28,065 nt of DNA from positions 1 to 28,065 of the forward strand of contig DASUKA010000083.1 in NCBI GenBank assembly GCA_036278935.1, in the 5' to 3' direction. This document shows, piece after piece, positions 22,208 through 28,065 of the stretch. Positions within the stretch are counted from its first letter, which is position 1. Every line of letters begins with the position of its first letter. Source of the stretch: DASSNR01 sp036278935. Lineage in GTDB: Bacteria; Gemmatimonadota; Gemmatimonadetes; Gemmatimonadales; Gemmatimonadaceae. The position numbers were made by a program, and so were the translations under genes. Under the pieces are notes generated by a model. The model was not told the DNA's origin. It made no database searches and worked only from the letters and a program-made list of their open reading frames with translations.

Positions 22208-24958
22208 TCACCAGTCAGCCAACCGATAGCTCAGCTTCACGAGCAGCGTGTTCGTGGCCGGCACGCGGAATACGCGCCCGGTATCGCGCGCGAGCGCGAA
22301 CGAGCCATCGCTCGTGCGCGCCGAACGCTGCTGACTCCATACCACGAAGAGCGTGGAGCCGGGCCGGAACTGCCACCGAAGAACGGCGTTCGCGTTCAAT
22401 TCCTTCGCGTTGAATGAGGGATCGGCGAACACCGCGTCGCTCGTGCCATCCCCGTCCAGGTCGATGGCGTAGCGGTGCGCAATGGCATCGCGCCCCACCT
22501 GCCCAGGTGCGAACGCGGTCACGCGCTGCTCCGCGCGCGCGGCGCGAGGGGCGACCACCTGCTTGAACGCATCGTACCGCCCCGCGCTCACGAAGGGCTG
22601 GGCGTAGAGCTCCACGGTAAGTGTGGGGGAGAACGCATAGATCGCACGTGCGGTGAGCGAGACTGTCTCCTGCCGCAGCCGGGCGAGTATCTCGTGCGGC
22701 GCGCCGAGTGCGCGGAGCTGCGTCACGTACTGCCAACCGTACGTCGTGTGCGACCAGCTCGGCCCCAGCGTGAATCTCATGTGGTCGGAGGTGCGCATCA
22801 CGAGCGATGGCGCGAGGGTGAACGCACCGCTGTGCGTGGCGGCCTCTCTCCAGCCGCTGGCATTGACGGTGAGGCTCGATGTCCTGCGCGCATCGCTGGT
22901 GATGGTGGCCGTATAGCTCTCCCGCGGCGGGAGCAGCAGCGCCGGCCCGCCGCGCAGGATCTCGGTGGAGAGCGCGGCCAGCTCGTGCCGCGCGCCGAGC
23001 GCGATGGTCCAGTAGTTCGCCAGCTCGGCGCTTGCGCTCAGGCTGGCGAGCGCGGCGCGGCGTTCTCCGCCAAAGTCCCACCCCATGCCGATCTCGTCGA
23101 GGCCGACGCTCCAGGAGTGGAGCCGGCTCGGATGGAACTCGTGATACATGAGCGACCCGGTGACGAGCAGCCAGTCGGCGTTCCGCTGAAAGCCGATGGC
23201 GTTGATGTCGAATCGTGGGGTGATGGCGTGGCCGATGGCCGACCATCGCCAGTGCTCGCCGCCCACGCGCGCCACACGCAGCTGAGCCGCCGCTCCGGTC
23301 GCACTCTCGCGTGTGCTGTCGTCATGCAGATACGCGGCATCGGGGCGCTGCATGAAGTGCCCGGTGCCATGCAGCACTGTCGCGATGCCGCGCGCGTCGC
23401 CCGCGATCCGGCTGGCGAGCGCGAAGCCGCTCACCTCGTACGCCCCGTGGCCGAAGCGGTGCCGGGCATCCACCCCAGCCGCGAGGGCGCTCCTCGGCGC
23501 TACGGCATCGAACGCCGGATCGCGGCCAAAGCGCGAGACATCGGTGACGATCGCGCCGATGGCGCTGCGCCCGGCGCCGAGCTCCCGTGAGATCCGCGCC
23601 ACGCCGTAGTGCGTGAACGGCTGCACGCGCACGCCGGCCGGTGCGCCCGTGGAGTCGACGAAGCGGGCCGTGGCGGGCGCCGTGAGCGCGCTGAGCATGC
23701 CGAACGACCAGCCGCCCGCCGTGCGGCCGACGAGCTTGGCGGCACCGAGAATCGTCGTGCTCGATGGCACGTTGCTCGCGCGCGCATCGGCCGGCACGGC
23801 GCCCAGCGGGGCGCGGCCGATGCGCCTCGAGTAGAACGGCTGCTCGGAATCGAACGCATCATCGCGAGTGTGAAAGGGCACCCCGATGTCGAATTGAAAG
23901 TGCTCGGCACCCGAGACGAAGAAGGGCCGGCGCTCCGTGAACAGCGACTCGAACGTCGTGAGATTGATCTCCGACGGATCGGCCTCCACCTGTCCGAAGT
24001 CTGGATGGATCGTGCCCGTGAGTATCACGTTGGGGGAGAGGCGATACGACAGATCGGCGCCGGCGGACGGGCGGGTGTCGTCCGCAGCGCCGGGCAGGCG
24101 ACCAGCCCCCCCTGGCGTGCGCGTGGCGGTATATGCCACGTAGGGAGTGACTGCCGGCGCATGGCCGGGCGAGGTGACGACCAATCCGGTGAGCGTGTTG
24201 AAGTGCGAGATCACGCCGCTGTAGCTCGGCAGCCGCGGCGACCAGTCGGAGGACTCGCCGGTGCGCGGCACGTAGCGATAGAAGTTGATGCCCCAGTCCA
24301 CGGCGCCGCCGGAGGAGACGGCGAAGGGCAGCTGCGAGAACGGAATCCGGAATTCCGCTGTCCATCCGGCGGAGTCGATGCGCGCGGCGCCCTCCCACAC
24401 GCCATCCCAGCTCCCGTCGTAGTTCACGTCGTTGGACCAGGCGCCATCGGCCTGCACGCCACGCGGATTGAGCCCGAAGCTGAACCCCGTGCGGCGATCG
24501 TGACGGGAGTCGATCTCGACGAACGCCCAGTCCGACACCGTTTCGTCGTCGCGGCGAGGCAGCGGCGCTACGATCGAGTCGGGATGCGGGTCGTTCATGC
24601 GCATAGCGACGTACAGCGCCTGGTCGTCGTACGTCACCCGTGCCAGAGTGGACCAACGCGCCAGCGCGCCCGGATGCGGGCCAGCCTGCACGAAGTCGCG
24701 CGCCACGGGAGCGCCGGTCCACGCCGAATCATCCAGCCGGCCATCGATCACGGGTGGTGCGCCGGTAATGTGGATGGCGGCGAGAGCGCGCGGGAGCAGC
24801 GCGGCGCGCGCCGAGTCGGCATAGCGAGCCGGCGATGCGTCGGCCCCGGCGTGCTCGGTGGCACGCGATACAGGCGACACAGGCGATGATGCGGACTGCG
24901 CGACGCTGGTGCGCGCGAGGGTGAGCAGCACGAGAGCTGCCGCGAGCGTTCGGTACAT
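22208..24958 (-). CDS. DUF5916 outer-membrane protein with N-terminal CBM9-like domain
   Basis: The 916-residue protein starts at ATG 24958, chosen because the signal peptide MYRTLAAALVLLTLARTSVA begins there; the longer frame to 25057 adds only unlike sequence. A CBM9-like (DOMON-type) domain covers about residues 60-240 (APPVIDGRLDDSAWTGAPVARDFVQ, ALYVAMRMNDPHPDSIV, AEFRIPFSQLPF). A large DUF5916 beta-barrel-like region follows (about 270-916), including FTERRPFFVSGAEHFQFD and YSRRIGR. It ends LLVKLSYRLADW with an aromatic last residue, like outer-membrane barrels. The family is common in Gemmatimonadota and Bacteroidetes, and its substrate is unknown. It is divergent from the LytS gene, which suggests possible control by that two-component system. 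Confidence 0.92.
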   Translation of the reverse strand: MYRTLAAALVLLTLARTSVAQSASSPVSPVSRATEHAGADASPARYADSARAALLPRALAAIHITGAPPVIDGRLDDSAWTGAPVARDFVQAGPHPGALARWSTLARVTYDDQALYVAMRMNDPHPDSIVAPLPRRDDETVSDWAFVEIDSRHDRRTGFSFGLNPRGVQADGAWSNDVNYDGSWDGVWEGAARIDSAGWTAEFRIPFSQLPFAVSSGGAVDWGINFYRYVPRTGESSDWSPRLPSYSGVISHFNTLTGLVVTSPGHAPAVTPYVAYTATRTPGGAGRLPGAADDTRPSAGADLSYRLSPNVILTGTIHPDFGQVEADPSEINLTTFESLFTERRPFFVSGAEHFQFDIGVPFHTRDDAFDSEQPFYSRRIGRAPLGAVPADARASNVPSSTTILGAAKLVGRTAGGWSFGMLSALTAPATARFVDSTGAPAGVRVQPFTHYGVARISRELGAGRSAIGAIVTDVSRFGRDPAFDAVAPRSALAAGVDARHRFGHGAYEVSGFALASRIAGDARGIATVLHGTGHFMQRPDAAYLHDDSTRESATGAAAQLRVARVGGEHWRWSAIGHAITPRFDINAIGFQRNADWLLVTGSLMYHEFHPSRLHSWSVGLDEIGMGWDFGGERRAALASLSASAELANYWTIALGARHELAALSTEILRGGPALLLPPRESYTATITSDARRTSSLTVNASGWREAATHSGAFTLAPSLVMRTSDHMRFTLGPSWSHTTYGWQYVTQLRALGAPHEILARLRQETVSLTARAIYAFSPTLTVELYAQPFVSAGRYDAFKQVVAPRAARAEQRVTAFAPGQVGRDAIAHRYAIDLDGDGTSDAVFADPSFNAKELNANAVLRWQFRPGSTLFVVWSQQRSARTSDGSFALARDTGRVFRVPATNTLLVKLSYRLADW

Positions 24959-25216
24959 GCGGCGCAGCGTAGTCGTGCCCGGCCGTCGCATGCAGTGGGG
25001 CGACAGCGAACGGCAGGTGGGCGCAGTGGCGTGCCGTTCCGGCCAGCGAACGTACATACTGCGACAGCGGCCGGTGTCGTTGCAGGCGCAGGCCGCATTG
25101 CGGGTCCGCCCTCCGCCTCGCTAGCGTACGGGCAGCGCGCCGCGCAGAGCGGCGCGCTGCATGGTCCTCCGCATGAGATCTCGAATGCCCGACCACCCGC
25201 CACTGCATCCCGCCCG
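24959..25216. promoter_or_regulatory. Divergent intergenic region with inverted and direct repeats
   Basis: An 8-base perfect inverted repeat, GAACGGCA (25008-25015) and TGCCGTTC (25032-25039), lies near the middle. CAGCGAACG is repeated directly at 25004-25012 and 25044-25052 (40 bases apart), and GCGACAGCG at 25000-25008 and 25061-25069. The paired repeats suggest regulator binding between the DUF5916 and LytS genes. I see no consensus promoter on either strand. The rest of the gap, 25080-25216, shows nothing. Confidence 0.4.
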
Positions 25217-26416
25217 ATGACCAGCCCACGCCGCATCGCGCGCGATGTGCCGTGGCGGCTGGTGTTCGCCGTGTGGTCGGTTCCCGCGCTGGCCGATGCG
25301 GTGGATTCCGTCATCACCGATCGGATGAGTGGCCGCCCGATGTCGCTCCTCCGCGCGTTCGGCCTCGTCGCGCCCGGGTGGTACCTGTGGGCGCTGCTCA
25401 CGCCGCTCATCTTCTGGCTCGGCCGCACGCTTCCCGTGCGGCGCCCGCTCCGTATTCGCGTGGTGGCCGCGCAGCTCGCGCTCAGTGTGGTAGCCGGCCT
25501 CTGCCATGCGTTCGTGCTCGCGCTCCGCGTGGCGTTCCTCCAGCCCGACAGGCCGGTGCTCCCCATGCGCGGCGAGTTCCTGATGGCGCTCTCCGACTGG
25601 CTGCCCATCTCGATCGTGATCTACTGGGCCATCCTCGGCGCCGGCGCCGCGCTCGACAACTTTCGCCGCTATCGCGAGCAGGAGCTGCGCGCATCCGAGC
25701 TCGCCACGCGCCTCGCACGCTCGGAGCTGGCGGTTCTACGCGCGCAGTTGCACCCGCACTTCCTCTTCAACGCGCTCAACACCGGCGTCTCGCTCGTGCG
25801 CGCCAACGAGCCTGCCCGGGGAGTGCGCGTGCTCACGCACCTCGGCGATCTGCTGCGCTACATGCTGCGGGATGACGCGGCGCAGGAGCATACGCTCCGC
25901 GAGGAGCTCACCTTTCTCCGCAATTATCTCGAGATCGAGCTCGCCCGGTTCGGCGAGCGCCTTGCCGTACACGTGGATGTCCGGGACGAGCTGCTCGACG
26001 CCGTGGTGCCGAGCCTCACGTTGCAACCGCTGGTCGAGAACGCGATCCGGCATGGCATCGCGCCACGCGACGCGCCCGGCCGCATCGAGGTCTCGGCGTC
26101 CGCGAGCGGGGGCATGCTCACCCTGCGCGTGGTTGACGATGGGCGCGGACTGTCAGCGAGCCAGGAGGGCGCTGCTTCGGGCGTGGGGCTGTCGAACACG
26201 CGCGCACGACTCGCGCGATTGTATGGAGAGCGCGGCACGCTGCGCATTGCGAACCGGCCGGGTGGCGGCGTGGAGGCGACCGTGCGCCTGCCGCTCACAC
26301 ACGCGTCGCCGACGACCGTTCGTGTGGATGCGGCGGCGGTGAGCGCACCGGCTCCCACCGCGGGAGCTTCGGAGGTCGTACCAACATCCCCGACAAGCGA
26401 TGTCCAGAGCGCGTAG
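25217..26416 (+). CDS. LytS/YehU-type membrane histidine kinase
   Basis: The 399-residue protein starts at ATG 25217, where the membrane-protein sequence begins (MTSPRRIARDVPWRL); the frame open to 24995 is not supported. Four hydrophobic segments lie within about residues 10-155 (AVWSVPALADAV, WYLWALLTPLIFWLG, LALSVVAGLCHAFVLAL, LPISIVIYWAILGAGAAL). The His_kinase domain (PF06580) has LHPHFLFNALN, with the likely phosphoacceptor His181. The ATPase has LQPLVENAIRHGI (N-box), VVDDGRGL and GVGLSNTRARLARLYG. The last about 45 residues are an Ala/Pro/Thr-rich tail. It overlaps the response regulator gene by 17 bases, so they form a two-component pair. The signal is unknown. Confidence 0.94.
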   Translation: MTSPRRIARDVPWRLVFAVWSVPALADAVDSVITDRMSGRPMSLLRAFGLVAPGWYLWALLTPLIFWLGRTLPVRRPLRIRVVAAQLALSVVAGLCHAFVLALRVAFLQPDRPVLPMRGEFLMALSDWLPISIVIYWAILGAGAALDNFRRYREQELRASELATRLARSELAVLRAQLHPHFLFNALNTGVSLVRANEPARGVRVLTHLGDLLRYMLRDDAAQEHTLREELTFLRNYLEIELARFGERLAVHVDVRDELLDAVVPSLTLQPLVENAIRHGIAPRDAPGRIEVSASASGGMLTLRVVDDGRGLSASQEGAASGVGLSNTRARLARLYGERGTLRIANRPGGGVEATVRLPLTHASPTTVRVDAAAVSAPAPTAGASEVVPTSPTSDVQSA

Positions 26417-27248
26417 CGCGACCGTCCGCCGGCCCGTTCGCGTGCTGGTGGTGGACGATGAGCCGCCGGCGCTCGCCGGCATGCGCGCGCTCCTCGGCCG
26501 GCACGAGGACATGCGCATTGTCGGTGAAGCGGGCGGAGGACGCGCCGCCATTCGCGCCATCCGGTCGCTACATCCCGATCTCGTCTTCCTCGACGTGCAG
26601 ATGCCCGAGGTGGATGGATTCGATGTCCTGCGCGCAGTGGGCCTCGACGCCATCCGCGCGATGATCTTCGTGACCGCGTACGATACGTTCGCCGTGCGTG
26701 CCTTCGAGGTGCGCGCCATCGACTATCTGCTGAAGCCTGTCTCGGAGGAGCGCTTTGACGAAGCCCTCGACCGCGCGCGCCGCAGCATTGCCGCCGCTGA
26801 TGACGCCGCGCTGGCGACGCGGATCCGTGCGCTGCTGGATGAACACGCCGCGGCGCACGCACCGGCGCTTGAATCCGCGCTGCCATCGTCGCGCGGAGGA
26901 TCAGCCGAGCCATATGCCGCCCGCCTCCTCGTGCGCATGGCGCAGCGTGACGTGCTCATCCCGGTGGCTGACATCGACTGGATCGGAGCTGACGACTACT
27001 GCGCGGTGTTGCACAGCGGGCGCAAGCGCCATCTGGTGCGCGAGACGCTCGGCGCGCTCGAGGCACGTCTGGATCCGCGCGCTTTCGTCCGTATTCACCG
27101 CTCGGCGATCGTGAACATGGCATGCGTCACCGAGCTGCGGCGTCACCCGACGGGGGGCGTGAGCGTGGTGCTGCGCGACGGCACGCGGCTGCCGGTGAGT
27201 CGGGGGCGCCGGGCAAAGCTCGACGCCGTGCTCGGCGCCTCGCGCTGA
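26400..27248 (+). CDS. LytTR-family response regulator
   Basis: The 282-residue protein has a receiver domain at about 13-130: acidic Asp19/Asp20, phosphoacceptor Asp65 (FLDVQMPEVDGF), Thr92 and Lys112 (YLLKPV). A LytTR DNA-binding domain covers about residues 180-278 (LLVRMAQRDVLIPVADIDWIGADDYCAVLHSGRKRHLVRETLGALEARL, FVRIHRSAIVNMACV, LRDGTRLPVSRGRRAKL). An Ala-rich linker joins them. The ATG lies inside the 3' end of the kinase gene. LytTR proteins bind pairs of short direct repeats, and the repeats in the DUF5916/kinase divergent region are a possible target. Confidence 0.95.
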   Translation: MSRARSATVRRPVRVLVVDDEPPALAGMRALLGRHEDMRIVGEAGGGRAAIRAIRSLHPDLVFLDVQMPEVDGFDVLRAVGLDAIRAMIFVTAYDTFAVRAFEVRAIDYLLKPVSEERFDEALDRARRSIAAADDAALATRIRALLDEHAAAHAPALESALPSSRGGSAEPYAARLLVRMAQRDVLIPVADIDWIGADDYCAVLHSGRKRHLVRETLGALEARLDPRAFVRIHRSAIVNMACVTELRRHPTGGVSVVLRDGTRLPVSRGRRAKLDAVLGASR

Positions 27249-27284
27249 GCGGGGGTGGTGCCGCGTGGTGCCGCGTTCCCGCTC
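27247..27284 (+). terminator. Possible hairpin after the LytTR gene, with a tandem 10-base repeat
   Basis: GAGCGGG (27247-27253) can pair with CCCGCTC (27278-27284). The loop holds two exact tandem copies of GTGGTGCCGC (27255-27274). The first arm overlaps the stop codon. No T-run follows, so this is a weak call. Confidence 0.3.
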
Positions 27285-27385
27285 TACCAGCTCCGCCTTT
27301 CCGCCACCGTGATTTCTAACCACCTTACAAATCCATTCATGTTCCGCGCAGCCTAACCGAGCCAACCAGAAAGGATCAGGACGTG

Positions 27386-28065
27386 ATGACCAACCCGTTG
27401 TTCACGTGGACCGGGCCATTCACCGCGAAAGCGTGGATGCTCGCCTGTCTCTGTATCCCAGCGCTGCCCGCGTCGGGACCGCATCCGCTCTTCATGCCGC
27501 GCACCGTGAAGCAGGCCATCAAGAACGGCACCCGGACGCTCGACGGACGGCCCGGCCCCAACTACTGGGAGAATCACGGCCGCTATACGATGACCGTTAC
27601 CGCGATGCCGCCGGATCGCACGATCAAGGGCACCGAGCAGATCACCTATATGAACAACAGCCCGGACACGCTCGGCTCGCTGGTCTTCAAGCTCTTCATC
27701 AACATCCATAAGCCCGAAGCGCCGCGCGCCAACGGTACCACCGACGCGTTCCTCACCTCCGGGGTGCACATCGACTCCTTTGCCGTGAACGGGCAGCCGG
27801 CGCAGTGGCGGAGCAGTCCGCGCTTCTTCACCTGGCAGCCGGTGAAGCTCCCCACGCCGCTCATGCCACACGACTCGGTGCATCTCGCCATCAACTGGCA
27901 CTACGAGATCTCGCGCCAGGCCGGCCGCGAGGGGATGCTCGACTCCACCACCTACTACCTGGCCTACTTCTATCCGCGCGTGGCCGTCTACGACGACTAC
28001 AACGGCTGGGACACCATGGACTTCACCGGCCAGCAAGAGTTCTACAGCGACTTCAACGACTACGA
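27386..28065 (+). CDS. M1-family metallopeptidase, N-terminal part (continues beyond window)
   Basis: The frame is open from ATG 27386 to the window edge (226 codons). GAAAGGA lies about 12 bases upstream as a loose ribosome site. The N-terminus has a hydrophobic export signal (AKAWMLACLCIPALPASG, about residues 15-32). The visible part is the beta-saddle N-terminal domain of M1/tricorn-interacting-factor type peptidases: RYTMTVTAMPPDRTIKGTEQITYMNNSPDTLGSLVFKLF, then LAYFYPRVAVYDDYNGWDTMDFTGQQEFYSDFNDY, a signature just before the catalytic domain. The HExxH zinc site would lie downstream, outside the window. It is probably a secreted aminopeptidase-like protein, and it has its own 137-base upstream gap after the LytTR gene. 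Confidence 0.88.
   Translation, partial: MTNPLFTWTGPFTAKAWMLACLCIPALPASGPHPLFMPRTVKQAIKNGTRTLDGRPGPNYWENHGRYTMTVTAMPPDRTIKGTEQITYMNNSPDTLGSLVFKLFINIHKPEAPRANGTTDAFLTSGVHIDSFAVNGQPAQWRSSPRFFTWQPVKLPTPLMPHDSVHLAINWHYEISRQAGREGMLDSTTYYLAYFYPRVAVYDDYNGWDTMDFTGQQEFYSDFNDY

Noticed and set aside
23609..24889. 426-residue plus-strand frame opposite the DUF5916 gene
   Set aside because: Antisense shadow with Arg/Gly-rich low-complexity translation.
1..28065. tRNA, rRNA, CRISPR arrays, insertion sequences or phage genes
   Set aside because: I looked for cloverleaf-like sequence, regularly spaced repeats and transposase or integrase motifs and saw none. A covariance-model search was not possible here.

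Overview
The window reads as chromosomal DNA of a high-GC, Gram-negative-type bacterium, most likely a member of Gemmatimonadota. This placement is an inference. It rests on the high-GC codon use, a SusC/SusD outer-membrane pair outside a Bacteroidetes base composition, an LVIVD-repeat lipoprotein next to a DUF305 protein, a DUF5916 barrel protein, a LytS/LytTR pair and a tricorn-type M1 peptidase. I saw no tRNA, rRNA, CRISPR array, phage gene or transposase.

Layout. (1) Positions 1-9082 are all minus strand. In transcription order they hold a secreted S15/CocE-type hydrolase, a SusC-like TonB receptor, a SusD-like lipoprotein, a Met/His-rich DUF305 protein and an LVIVD-repeat lipoprotein that runs off the left edge. 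The last two overlap by ATGA. (2) Positions 9083-9408 form a divergent control region with a minus-strand promoter and a GTATAC/GCGGATATA repeat cluster. On its other side lies a plus-strand secreted esterase-family protein (9409-11223). The two hydrolases plus SusCD look like a capture-and-cleave unit for peptides or esters. (3) Positions 11260-18749 are an unbroken minus-strand run of ten small regulatory or stress-type genes: HTH regulator, DinB, DUF3224, TPR protein, ArsR, tandem AHSA1/SRPBCC, three YCII (DGPF) proteins and an ECF42-type sigma factor. Two of the YCII genes share a nearly identical upstream block with TGTCGA and CGAYG boxes 17 nt apart, ending 75-76 nt before each ATG. I predict this is the sigma factor's promoter. 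A long palindromic repeat separates the YCII genes from the sigma gene. (4) Positions 18901-20431 (plus) hold an OsmC-family protein overlapping a tandem-ACT protein, then a small lipoprotein. (5) cobQ (cobyric acid synthase) stands alone at 20549-22114, convergent with a DUF5916 outer-membrane protein (22208-24958, minus). (6) Positions 25217-27248 are an overlapping LytS-type kinase and LytTR response regulator, followed by the start of an M1-family metallopeptidase that runs off the right edge.

The part most worth attention is the ECF42/YCII/AHSA1/ArsR/DUF3224/DinB island, whose physiological role is not established as far as I know. Within it, three points are testable from sequence: the shared promoter block, the ArsR promoter/operator and the predicted leaderless HTH gene.
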